Origin: Naegleria lovaniensis
Taxonomy: Eukaryota; Heterolobosea; Eutetramitea; Acrasida; Naegleriidae
Reading direction: 5' to 3'
Assembly (NCBI RefSeq): GCF_003324165.1
Contig: NW_025407876.1
Location: 1 to 64,000 of the forward strand
DNA: 64,000 bases
Positions 52,109 through 61,937 of this stretch are shown one piece after another (positions within the stretch are counted from its first letter, which is position 1; the number at the start of each line of letters is the position of its first letter). The notes below the pieces were generated by a model that was not told the origin of the DNA, did not search any database, and was given only the letters and a program-made list of their open reading frames with translations. A program made the translations under genes and the position numbers.

Positions 52109-54276
52109 ATGGCTAGCAACACGGTCATTGGCACTGCAACTTTGTTTCTCTCTCGGAAGGGAGAGTCATTGCAGAGTCTCTATGAACGATACAAAATACG
52201 ATGTGGATATCATTTCGATCTCTCAAATATTCCACTCATAGTTCTCAATTATGACAATGTTCAATCTCCGAAAGAGGAACCAATTGTGAGTGAGTGTAGA
52301 GGCTTGGTTCTCGAATTGGATACATGGAAAGTGGTTGCTAGAGGAATGACTCGATTTTTCAATCAACATCAACAATTAAATAATGGCTCACGTCAAGATT
52401 TGCAGCAGCAGCCTCCACAGCAACTTGATGCTTCTTCGGAATCACTAGCTCCAAATCAGGCGAATAATCCTGTTGCATTTAATTATTCCAATTTTTCGTT
52501 GGAAGTGAAAGAAGATGGTACATATATTCAATTGTTTCATTATCGTGGAGAATGGATGGGTATGTGTTTTCATGTTATTTATATCATTTCATGTCACACA
52601 AGAACATTCTAAATGTGTAAAATGGAAATTCAGTGGCCACACGCCACAATTTTTGTGAGGACTTTTGTGGAGGAGGCACTGACACGAATAGAATGACTTA
52701 TCGAGAATTATTTGTTGCAGCATGTGGAGGATTGGAATTGAATGACGTTTGTAAAGATTTAGACACCTCCTATACCTATTGCATTGAACTTTGTTCCCCT
52801 CTCAATCAAGTCATTCAAACCTATGATCAAAAAGTGATTTATTTATTGACCGTTGTAAATACACAAACAGGAGAGGAGCTTGCCATCGATCAAGTAGATG
52901 CTATTTGCCTAAAATTAAGAAAACGAAAAGAATTAAAAAGTTGGAAACGCCCACGGAGATTTGACCATTTTTCAAGTAAGGAACAAGCATTTGAATTTTT
53001 GAAAAATTACTTTACGAATGAAGAGGCAGGTCAGAACTCGATGAGTATAGAACAACGATTGAGAGTGGAGGGCTTTGTCATGAGAGATCAAAACAACCAG
53101 AGACTCAAGCTAAAAAATCCATATTATTTAATGATTCACAAAATGAAATATCGAGGGTGGATACAAGCTGACCCCAAATTATTGGTTCCTTTTGTTTTGT
53201 TTTTCGAGGATTACAAATCGAGTGAGAACACTGGCAAGGATCATGGAACCGGTAAGAAACAGGTGTGTGACGACTCTGCAACATGCAGTTCCTCCTTTCA
53301 TCTCTCCAATTCAAACACATCCACAAGTCTCATCAACATTATGAAAAATTTCTATGAATGTGATTTTGAAATGGAACAATTACAAAAACGTTACAATTAT
53401 TGTGCCACCATATTGGAGAAGGAATTTAAACAATTAGTGAGTGTGTGGAAGGAAATTAGTGCTGAAAAAGATGTAATGTCACACAATATTCTTGAACAAC
53501 TTCCACAATCTCTCAAAAGTCGAACAAAATTATTTCCATTATGTGAAACGATGTTACAACAATTTGCAAGTAGTGAAAATCAAGACACGAAACACCTCTT
53601 ATCCATTCATGCACTCGAACAAGTGATGAAAAATAATTGTGATCTAATTCTTTCACAACTCTTCTCGTCACAACAACAAGTAGCATCCTTTCGATCTGCC
53701 GTGCTAGAGTACGACAAGAGTCACCCTCCTCATTATTGCATACCCAATAAGAAGAAGTTTAAAATACCCAATTCTGGACTCGCTTCGAAAAAACCCTACC
53801 TAGAAAAGCAAACCAATCAATACAAAGTACAGTGCTTTTGTGGAAAGCCCATGGTGTTGAAAAGACTCAAAAGAGATTTTGTGCAATATAGAACTTGTCA
53901 CTGTGGTGCTGCTTTTGATACCATGACGTATAAGGTTGGAACTTTATTATGGGTGTGTTCTTCGTATCCAGAATGTCTCTTGAATCACATGGCACATCAA
54001 ATGGATGAAATGTTTTCCGATGAAAAGATTCAATATTTTAAAGGACAGCCACTAGGTATTCCTAGCAGCGAATTGTGCAAAACGATGAGATTGCAAATTC
54101 ATGAAATTATGTCCATCTTGATGAAGAAGAATAATTGGAAAAAAAGTTATTGCTATGCATTGATGGCCTCTTGGTTAAATGTTGACAAGAGTCAAGCTCA
54201 TGTTGCATTGTTTTCTATTGAGACATGTTTGTTCATTATTCAGAAATTTTTGGATGAATATTCTGGAATTTATTGA
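52109..54276 (+). CDS. T4 Rnl1-like RNA ligase with C-terminal zinc-binding region
   Basis: Two exons (52109-52559 and 52634-54276) join in phase to 697 residues. The nucleotidyltransferase motifs are seen in order: the pre-motif ECRGLVLE, FFNQHQQL, motif I LEVKEDGTYI with the AMP-accepting Lys, a motif IIIa-like WMVATRHNF across the intron, motif IV VEGFVMRD, and motif V RLKLKNPYY. These fit the T4 Rnl1 branch of RNA ligases. The Gln/Pro insert before motif I is low-complexity. The C-terminal 100 residues contain paired Cys in CFCGKPMVLK, then TCHCGAAFD and WVCSSYPEC, similar to a GRF-type or topoisomerase-like zinc ribbon. Such ligases seal RNA breaks with ATP, for example in tRNA repair. 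The target RNA is unknown. The ligase call is strong, the zinc ribbon moderate. Confidence 0.85.
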
Positions 54277-54525
54277 GGTAAATTCGCATGAAAATACACA
54301 AAGGTAAATAACAAACTGAAACGTATGTCACACTAAGTTTCAACATCATTAAAAACATTCAAGGAGAATGTTTGTTTTTCATATTTATTATTTGTTTGCA
54401 TGGAAGTCATGAGGAGTTGTGACACACATTTCACATTTGCAATGAATTTAAGGGAAAGAGTTATATACATGCTCTTAATATATCACTAAATATTTACAGC
54501 AAAAATTGGCCAAAGATGGAACATT

Positions 54526-55029
54526 TCAGTACATTCCATTATTCATTTGTGTTTTCGCTTCTGCCACTTGATCTGTCTTTTCTCCAGGATCTTCAAACCA
54601 ATCCTCAAAATATTCCAATAAAGAATCCACAAGCGATGCAAACAAGCCTGGTTCCTGAGGTGGTTGTGATTTTAATGTTCGAGTCGTAGCATTTGTTGAT
54701 GATTGATTAAGTGTTTTCATACTCGTTACAGTAGTAGTTGTTGTTGTTGCAGGTTGAGATCGGATTGATGATGTCTGGATAGTACTATCTCCTTGTTCTG
54801 TTTCAATGGTAATGCACAATGAATCCTCGGAAGAGCTGTTTTGATGGTTGCTGAAATTATTCCGATGCTGTTGATGATGAAAAAAAGGAGCAAATGTATG
54901 ATGAGGAGGAGTATTTGTGGACATTGTATGGGACAGTAAACTCTCTTGAGATTGAGAGGATTGCACTCCTATTGAAGAGATGGATGATTCCGATCGTACC
55001 AGAGTTGATGGTTGTTGTTGTTGTTGCAT
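54526..55029 (-). CDS. Low-complexity hypothetical protein with conserved-looking tail
   Basis: 167 residues. The first 120 are Ser, Thr, Gln, Asn and His-rich and likely disordered; the start is a run of Gln after Met. The last 45, GLFASLVDSLLEYFEDWFED then PGEKTDQVAEA, are an acidic amphipathic helix with aromatic residues and could be a protein-binding or activation segment. There is no domain I recognise. The frame is intact and ends cleanly, and its codon use is like its neighbours, so I keep it. A larger multi-exon model is possible. Confidence 0.45.
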   Translation of the reverse strand: MQQQQQPSTLVRSESSISSIGVQSSQSQESLLSHTMSTNTPPHHTFAPFFHHQQHRNNFSNHQNSSSEDSLCITIETEQGDSTIQTSSIRSQPATTTTTTVTSMKTLNQSSTNATTRTLKSQPPQEPGLFASLVDSLLEYFEDWFEDPGEKTDQVAEAKTQMNNGMY

Positions 55030-55438
55030 GATGTGATTTCAATTTTTTTAATTGTTGAATTTTAAAATTGCGTCTGCGGAGAGATTTCATGAACAGCGGA
55101 TGAAAAGGAGTTATTGAAAAACAAGTGCGTCGTTTATTATTCAATACTTTAGAATTGGATCTTGTATTGGAATTTCAGATAGGAATTGTTTCTTTACAAA
55201 ATTAAAAAGTCACACGCGTTAAAAATAATGAACAACAACAACAACAACTTACTCTCGGAGAGCACACCATACTCCATCAATGATAACAATGATTTTTTGG
55301 TGTTTTAAAGTGCTCCGATCACATACTCATCTCTCACACGAGAGACGGAATTATCATCTTGACAGAATGATAATCACATAGTTATTATTATATAGATCTA
55401 TGGCCCGAATGATGAATCATTTTAGTTGTCTCTTCAAC
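55030..55438. other. Downstream flank of the Fanzor gene, possible guide-RNA region
   Basis: The region of 409 bases below the Fanzor stop is AT-rich, without a coding frame I can support. In characterised TnpB/Fanzor elements the guide RNA (omega RNA) overlaps the end of the nuclease frame and runs into the right end of the element. By analogy, this stretch is where such an RNA and the right terminus would be. I can see short inverted pieces (ATTATCAT at 55349-55356 with AATGATAAT at 55366-55374), but no decisive fold. This is inference only. Confidence 0.3.
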
Positions 55439-58400
55439 TTACCAATGTAATAAATGATGGTAATTCTTGATCAAAATATTTCTTGCTCCATTACCGTCAC
55501 GAGGGATGTGGAAGTGACAATGATTGCAATGAAACCATTTGCTTCCATAAAGGTCTTCCTTGATCACTGAACAATTTCCACACGTTTTCGATGTATATTG
55601 TTCTGTGACAACATGTACCTTGCATCCACGCATTTCTGCCTTTTGCAAGAGTTTCATTCGAAAATCATAGTGTCTAAATCGCAACATTTGGCGAACAGTT
55701 TTTCTAGTAATTTTTCTTCCAACCCATTCGGAAGTGTTGGTGGTGGTTTCACTTGTGGTGGTGTCCCTTGATTCCCATCCTTCGAATGGTGAAGACGATG
55801 CAACAAGAGGTTCTGTTCGCACATCCATATTCTCCGTTTGGTCATTAGTATAACCTTCTTGTCCTTGACACGTGGTATCTTCTTTTCCTTGACGCTTCCT
55901 TTGTTTTTGTTTTCTAGCAATCATGGCCTTGACATTAAATTCAGGTATTATAATTTCAGAATAGTGGAAAGTTAAATAGTCAATAATTTTGTTATGCATA
56001 TCATTCACCTTATTTCTAATTTTGCTTTCCAGCCTTCTAATCTTCTTTTTTAAGGCTTTTCTTAAACCCTTATAAAATTTTCGTTCCTGCCGAGAATTGT
56101 ATTTTAGAAATTTGTTCTTGGCAATTTCCGACCTGAGCTGATCTTGCTTTAGAGAGAGGGAAAAGAGTATGGTGTTTTCTCCTTGAGCGGCAAACTCCAA
56201 TGCGTCTCCATTACTATCATAACCATACATGAAGCATCGTACACCTGGATCCAATGCAATGTATTCCTTTCTGAGTTCATCTTGAGAAGGTTGTGGGCAG
56301 TCCTTGAGAAATATCTTGTCATATTCAATTCCACTGTTCGAATTGGACTCGTAAAAGCTTTTATCAAACCGTTGGTATTCTTGTCGAGTTAAAGCTTTGT
56401 GATAACGGACTGGAAGGCAAACAAAATATCGTCCTCTTTCTCGTACAAAGGTTGTCTCGTGTGAAAATTTTTTGTTGTCTTGATGTTTGGGTAGGCGATG
56501 GGTAGACGGATCATGGAAAAATTAGAATTCAGAAAAGTTCCAATCACATTCATGTAAGGGATTCAAATCACCTGCATGTAAGTAAAATCGAAATACATAT
56601 ATATACATACCAATCTCTTCCTTTAACCACTTTCGTGCTCTTGTAGGATAATAAAATTTCAAAAGATGATCCGTAGATTTCTTGGAAGGACATGCACTTT
56701 CATTCCCTTTAAAAAAGGTAGGTTTTAACAACACTCCTTCCTGTGATAATGAAATGTTTGTCACCTTGAACGACTGATATGGATGTTGATTGCTTCGTCC
56801 TTTCATTTCGAATTCACATGGTTGTCGAGCAAAATGCTTGGGATTAAATCTTTCGTTCAATTCTTCATCAGTAATCATCTCCTTCTTTCCTTTTTGAACC
56901 TCTTTAAGAAATTTGTTTTTGGCCTTTCGAGCAGCCTCTTTGGATTCCTTTTCTGCTGCTTGCTTGTTTTTATATCTAGTAATTTTCTCAGCCTTGACAA
57001 AGTCTTTCACAGCGTTCAATTTAATATCTGCTGGACAATGTTTCAACTCTTGATCCCATAGCCACCTAGTTTGTTTGAATCTCAGGTTGGTTTGGGGATT
57101 CTTCAAAATTTTAAAGTAATCGTCTTCTGTGGTGGTAAGGAATGTTTTTCCCTTGTTTTGCTCTAACATGAAATGAAAGAGACATGCTTCATTATAAGCA
57201 TGGTTAGAATTGAAGAAAAATCTTTCAAAGACCTTCTTTTGTTCTGAGGTGAGTTTCAATCTCACTTTCTTTGTTCTCACAAAATAATTGTCTTCGTTTG
57301 AGATTGAGAAGGAGGTGAATAATTGTTTGAGCAATTTCTCGATAGCATCATCAGCTTTTTCCTTTGATTCCGCAGTAGTGGAGGAATTGACTCCATTCTC
57401 AGCAGTCGTAGATGAACTTACTTCATTCTCAGCAGTAGTGGATGAATTGACTCCATTCTCAGCAGTCGTAGATGAAGTCACTCCATTCTCAGCAATCGTA
57501 GATGAATTCACTTCATTCTCAGCAGTCGTGGATGAATTCACTCCGTTCTCTTGAAGCATTGTTAAAGACTCCTCCAACGCAGATACTTCTTTGAATTCCT
57601 GAACAAGCTTCTTCTTTTCTGACCCAAACTTGCGTCCGTTGAACGAGCAGACTGTCCTTTTAAACTTGGAATTTCCACACTTACATGGCGTCTTTTTCCA
57701 AGTTTCTGATTTGCTCCACACTTTTTCTACCAATTCCTTCTTGCTCGGAGGTGGTGGTTCTGTGGATGGACATCGTTGGCGAACGGAAAGGATAAACCAA
57801 CTTTGGGTCAGTATTTTCGTACCATTCTTGGCAAAACATGACACGGGACAAATCTTGTTCAAACGATCAACCGTATCATCATGCCAAAACGGTTTTCTTA
57901 ACTCCTTTGAATCAGTCGAAACAGTGGAATTGGGAACCATCCTTCTCTTATTCAATCTCTTCTTCGATGGTTGTTGTTTGTGATAGAGTTGCCTTTTTCT
58001 TAACCGTCGAACCTTATTTTTCAGCGACTGAAAAGTTCGGTGTTTAAAGTAATCTCGGTAAATTTGTTCCAAATTCATTCCCTTCCGCAAGGATGTCACA
58101 ATTAAATCCTCTTCCGACTGTGAATAAGGTTCTCCTGGAGTCGTTGGTACATTGGACTTGTTCGATGATGGTTGTGCTTGTCTTAACGGTAAGGGTTTGG
58201 ATGGACTTAATTGACCAAGTTTCATAATCATTTTGTGGTAATGATCAGAATTGGTCCATGTTTCTGGAAAAGTTATCGATACAGTAGAGGTAAGGGTGCT
58301 AATATCAGTGATTTCTGAAAAGGTTAAATCATCGACACTCCATTGAATGATAAAATTTGTTGCATCTGAAACATCATATGCTCCTTCCAATCTGGCACGA

Positions 58401-58516
58401 TTAATCTTTCTTTTCAATTTCTTGTACTTTTTCTTCAATGAGTTGATGGATCTATCAAAAAAGAAAGTACTAATCTTACTCCATTCCATATTGAATTGTT
58501 TTAAAAATAACAACAT
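55439..58516 (-). CDS. Fanzor-type RNA-guided nuclease fused to Myb/SANT-like domains
   Basis: Two exons (58516-56611 and 56478-55439, GTATGT to AAG, intron 132 bases) join in phase to 981 residues without any break. Two Myb/SANT-like helix bundles open the protein (MEWSKISTFFFDRSINSLKK at about 10-30, and YSQSEEDLIVTSLRKG further on). A basic Cys-containing region and a decapeptide array (57371-57550) follow. The TnpB-like core starts near residue 420 (VRLKLTSEQKKVFERFF). The RuvC residues are Asp 712 in ALDPGVRCF, Glu 815 in IIIPEFNV and Asp 963 in RDGNGARNIL. The zinc ribbon is YTSKTCGNC then CNHC (Cys near 935, 938, 953, 956). The three acids and four Cys are present. The 5' end is uncertain, since the frame is open above 58516. 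TnpB and Fanzor cut DNA guided by an RNA encoded beside the gene. Confidence 0.85.
57371..57550 (-). repeat. In-frame 30-base minisatellite, six units
   Basis: Six tandem 30-base units, 180 bases in all, inside exon 1 of the Fanzor gene. They encode the decapeptide ENGVNSSTTA with small changes (ENEV, SSTI). All units keep the frame. They form a Ser/Thr-rich flexible linker between the N-terminal region and the nuclease core. The spacing, absence of spacers and coding role exclude a CRISPR array. Confidence 0.9.
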
Positions 58517-58570
58517 GTAACGTTCTTGGGTTGCGTATGCTTTTCCTTGATCGAGAGAGAGAGGTTCAAT

Positions 58571-58713
58571 ACTAATTCGAGGGCCCTTTCAAACCTTCAG
58601 CCGCAGCAAACAGCCATTCAGCCAGGATAGTCCTCGCTGCCGAAATTATTTTCAGATGCAATCAACAGAATCCTTTGGCATCCGGTTGAAACAGGATTTT
58701 TGCGGCTGAGATA
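58571..58713 (+). repeat. Dispersed repeat, copy 1
   Basis: About 143 bases just upstream of the Fanzor frame. It matches the reverse complement of 60125-60270: a strong block starts at GGGCCCTTTCAAACC and includes GCCGCAGCAAACAGCC, and a weaker block near the far end shares AATCC, ATCCGG and a GGATTTT-GCGG stretch. Unlike its surroundings it is GC-rich in places. The two copies are inverted and diverged, as expected for a short non-coding mobile repeat (MITE- or SINE-like). Confidence 0.7.
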
Positions 58714-58948
58714 GGATTTCGATCAGGTGATCAGTTTATTTTGCTGACTAAAAAACCGTTCTCCACAATGACGGTTCTTAAAATATTTCATAAAATCTTT
58801 AAAAACGTCCATCCAGGCAAAGGTTTTTGTTCTTCTTATTCCTTTTTGTCCACTGTTTGATTTGCTTAATTTGGCAGATGTAGACATGATTGTTTTCATC
58901 TAATTGGAGAACATAATCACCAATGCTTAAATATTCGGAATTGAGAGT

Positions 58949-59732
58949 CTAATTTGCTTCTGGTTTTTCAATTTGTTGTTTGTGATAGGTAATTCCTCCA
59001 ATGGTGATATGTGCGTTGGATTGTTTGTTTTTGAAATTTTGCAGCAAGTTGTGTGGTTGATGTGTTCTGTTCCATTGCTGCTCCAATTTATCGAATTCCA
59101 CAATGTCATTATTCGAATATTGTTTCAATTTGAATTCTTTTGTAAGTAAAACTTCAATACCAGGTATATTCAAATTAAACAATAGGGTATGAATGGTTGG
59201 ATTCATATTCAGTATCTGAAAGCATGGCAAAAGTGCAACATGCTCTTTCAAATTCACCAATAACAATATAATTAATATGTTCTGGTGATGGGAAGCAACA
59301 ATAATACTCATATGGTAATCTTGTGGATTGATCTTTCTCTTTGTTGAATTGTAAGCCAACAATTAAGGCACTTAAAAAATTATTGAGAGCATTCAAGAAA
59401 TTTTCAGCGTTCAGATTGGTATTGGAGCCACAATATTGTCGAGCCACTCCATAAAAATTCTCGATCATATATTCTTGCAGTTGAAAAGGCAAAAATACTC
59501 TGTTGTTGGGTGATGATTGAACTCTATACATTGTCAAACAAACCGATCATTAATAACAACAATAATGGATAAATTGACAATTTATCTACCTTGAAGTCGA
59601 AGTATAAATTGACTCATTATCAATTTCGATGTCAGTATTGTTATGATTTGTTTCTTTTTCTTTGAGGAAGATGCGAACGATTCCACAAAGCTCTTTTGTT
59701 ATGAACATTTGTTTGACATCATCTTCAATCAT
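58949..59732 (-). CDS. Three-exon hypothetical protein
   Basis: Candidate exons 59732-59590, 59523-59258 and 59136-58949 join in phase to 198 residues. The first junction (GTAGAT to TAG) is good and continues SIYTSTS into RVQSSPNNRVFLP. The second uses a GTGAAT donor and an AAAAG acceptor and is less sure; without it the protein stops at 59175. The protein is polar with aromatic-rich strands (YEYYCCFPSPEHINYIVI) and an acidic N-terminus (MIEDDVKQMF). No signal peptide, membrane segment or known domain is visible. It lies between the two inverted repeat copies, about 250 bases from the first. Function is unknown. Confidence 0.5.
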
Positions 59733-59796
59733 AATTTTGTTTTTACGTGAAATCTTTGGTTTGGATTATCATTTTCGGGTTGCATTCGGAAAGAAA

Positions 59797-60987
59797 TCAC
59801 TGCTTCACATGAAGTGCAAATGACATGATCTCTTCATCATCAAATAAATTTAGAACAGCAATGCTTCTGATAGCATTTTCTTCAAAAATACGAATTACTG
59901 AATTGATGTCTGATGGTGTGAATTTTATATCGGTAAGATAGTCATAGAGAAGATGAAGATCAGAATTCGTTTCGTGGGTGTAAGTTGATGTGGATTGGTT
60001 GTCTAGCTCCACATTTGAATTCATTTCGTTCAAGGATAACATGCCAAAGCTTGTTCGGAATTGTTGTTGTTGCTGTTGTTTTGCATTTTTATTGTTAAAA
60101 ATTTTATTCGTTGTAAAGCCAAAAACAACCGCCAAAATCCGTAAACATCCGGATTCTGGAGGATTCTGGATTTCCACAAAGTTTGGGAAGTCAGCAGGAG
60201 CTGGCAGCCGTCCTTTTCGGCTGTTTGCTGCGGCTGCGGGTTTGAAAGGGCCCTCACTAATTCCACGCTCCAAATAAGCAGTCCTTAATAAGTCTCCAAA
60301 TTTATCAACAGTAGATACGTCTTTCAATACTTCCAATCTCTGCCAATGAAAAGCAATCTTCTTCTTTTTCTTTGCTCTTTCTTCCTCACACTTATAATGA
60401 TCACTTAAAGTGTGTTCATATGGCGAAAATTTAATTTGCGCCATTGGTATGTATGGAGGGATAGAGAAACCACCAAAACCACCAACGCCTTTCAATTTAC
60501 GCCATTTATCAATACGTTCCATCATGGAACGTTTTTGATAAGGATGTTTGCATATCATTTGTGGTTGCTCTTTTATCACCAAGACTCTCTTTGAATTTTG
60601 AAAGGTTTTTTCAATTTCTCTGGTAGGATTGGGTGATTTGATGGGGTTGATATTGGTAACCGATGACTTGTCAACATGTTCCAACTTGGGTGATTCTTGG
60701 TCCTTTGTTGATGTTTGTTCTGAAGTACTTGGAGGAAATGGTGAAATGATTGGATATAATTGAGGAGAGAAGGGATTTAAAGGAATCCATGGTGGAGGGA
60801 ATCCAGGTTGAAAAGAGAGATTTGGGGAAAAAATGGCGGGATTTGGAGGGAAAATTGGTTGAGAGGATGGATTTTGTTGAGTGAAAAGATTGGGATTTGG
60901 TGGGAATATAGGTTGAAGGAATGGATGATGGGAGGAGGTGAAACGAGGGTTGTTTGAATTATTCTCCTCACGACTCTGGTTGTTCAT
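59797..60987 (-). CDS. Pro-rich hypothetical protein with repeat-derived segment
   Basis: 396 residues. The first 110 are Pro/Asn/Phe-rich repeats (QPIFPPNPNLF, QPIFPPNPAIF), likely disordered. A basic stretch (EEERAKKKKKIAFHWQRLE) follows. Residues about 240-285 (GPFKPAAAANSRKGRLPAPA then SGCLRILAVVFGF) are encoded by the inverted repeat copy at 60125-60270, so part of the coding frame comes from a dispersed repeat. The C-terminal 70 residues look like a normal folded helical domain (DINSVIRIFEENAIRSIAVL). No family is recognised. A frame-preserving insertion or a missed intron could both explain the repeat segment; splicing it with GT-AG at its edges would not keep the frame. Confidence 0.5.
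   Translation of the reverse strand: MNNQSREENNSNNPRFTSSHHPFLQPIFPPNPNLFTQQNPSSQPIFPPNPAIFSPNLSFQPGFPPPWIPLNPFSPQLYPIISPFPPSTSEQTSTKDQESPKLEHVDKSSVTNINPIKSPNPTREIEKTFQNSKRVLVIKEQPQMICKHPYQKRSMMERIDKWRKLKGVGGFGGFSIPPYIPMAQIKFSPYEHTLSDHYKCEEERAKKKKKIAFHWQRLEVLKDVSTVDKFGDLLRTAYLERGISEGPFKPAAAANSRKGRLPAPADFPNFVEIQNPPESGCLRILAVVFGFTTNKIFNNKNAKQQQQQQFRTSFGMLSLNEMNSNVELDNQSTSTYTHETNSDLHLLYDYLTDIKFTPSDINSVIRIFEENAIRSIAVLNLFDDEEIMSFALHVKQ
60125..60270 (-). repeat. Dispersed repeat, copy 2, inside a coding frame
   Basis: Reverse-complement copy of 58571-58713. The central block agrees almost fully (GGGCCCTTTCAAAC, then GCAGCCGCAGCAAACAGCC). This copy reads through in frame within the gene at 59797-60987, adding an Ala/Pro/Arg-rich segment. 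It has no stop in that frame. Confidence 0.7.
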
Positions 60988-61169
60988 GATGAATTATTTT
61001 TTTTAAAATATCCTTAATAATAATAAATATTTTCTATCGTATGGGTTGTGTGGTGATAATAATGAACAACAGCAAGCCTTCCGAACCAATGATGCCCTTT
61101 TGAGAGATTCAATACGAACCAATGATGCCATTTCCTAGGACTCATCAGACTCTTCATCAGAAGAAGTAT

Positions 61170-61486
61170 CACTGAGGATTTTTAATCTCAGACCCACACA
61201 CCCAGCAAAAATGAACCTGGGATTGGGTGAGTTGGGCGTGAGGACGGCGTTTAATCTCAAACACAACACAGGTCCAAAACCTGTTCGTCAACCTTTCATA
61301 AAAAATATCACGATGTGATCATCTTTGTTTAATTCAAATTTAAACAAAGAGTTTATCACTGTTTTTAACTTGATATTCATTAATTCAAAAATTTTTTGGG
61401 TGTGAAATGAGCGGGTGGGTGTGAGGTACGGCGTTTAATCTCAACTCACCCAACCTGTGTGGGTGTGAGATTAAAAATCCCCACTG
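61170..61486. mobile_element. MITE-like element with inverted ends
   Basis: About 317 bases. The left end, 61170-61203, and the right end, 61456-61486, are inverted copies built on GGATTTTTAATCTCA plus CCCACACA. Inside, GGCGTTTAATCTCAA occurs as a direct repeat near each end (61247 and 61432), and GGGTGAGTTG is mirrored by CTCACCCAAC. So TTTAATCTCA appears four times in both orientations. There is no coding frame. Small size, terminal inverted repeats and absence of genes fit a non-autonomous DNA transposon. I could not find a convincing target-site duplication. Confidence 0.6.
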
Positions 61487-61937
61487 TAATCATCACCCAC
61501 CCGCTCGTAATCGTGATCCGTTCCATACTTCTGCCCCTCACGGCTTGTTATTGAGTAGTCCCTTATTTTCAAGTTTCATCGGTTGTTGTTGTTGTTGCTG
61601 CTATTTATCAGTCCCTTATTATCATGTTTCATCCAAATATTGTTGTTCTCACGAGTTGCAAATGTTCTGCATGTACTATTTGTATTTTGCCAAAAATCGT
61701 TATGCAATTCCGGGCGGATCTGCCTAAAGCTTTACAAGGCATACACCCTCTCGGTTGGAATTGAGGCAAGAGTTGTTGTGCAATAAAGTACATAAACAAA
61801 AGCACTCAAATGATGCATCAAGAAACGTTGACCCTCGCCAACTCGCCAACAAACTCGCTGGAGTATTTTGGCTCGGGTTAAACCACTGTGTGTCACTCTT
61901 AATTTCGTAAAGAACTGGTTTAAAGGTTTACAAAAAA
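61487..61937. other. Intergenic, no gene seen
   Basis: About 450 bases up to the EMC5 start. A short local duplication is present: GTCCCTTATT occurs at 61558 and 61611, each followed by a TTTCATC and a GTTGTTGTT run. No frame with a motif and no tRNA-like structure was seen. The last part must hold the EMC5 promoter. Confidence 0.4.

Noticed and set aside
56255-56521. Fanzor gene as broken by a frameshift
   Set aside because: A phase-consistent intron with a normal donor explains the frame change without any break.
57371-57550. CRISPR-like array of 30-base repeats
   Set aside because: Units are directly adjacent with no spacers and encode an in-frame decapeptide.
61545-61727. Cys-rich short ORFs near the MITE-like element
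   Set aside because: They derive from GTT/TGC repeats in a spacer and lack a conserved context.
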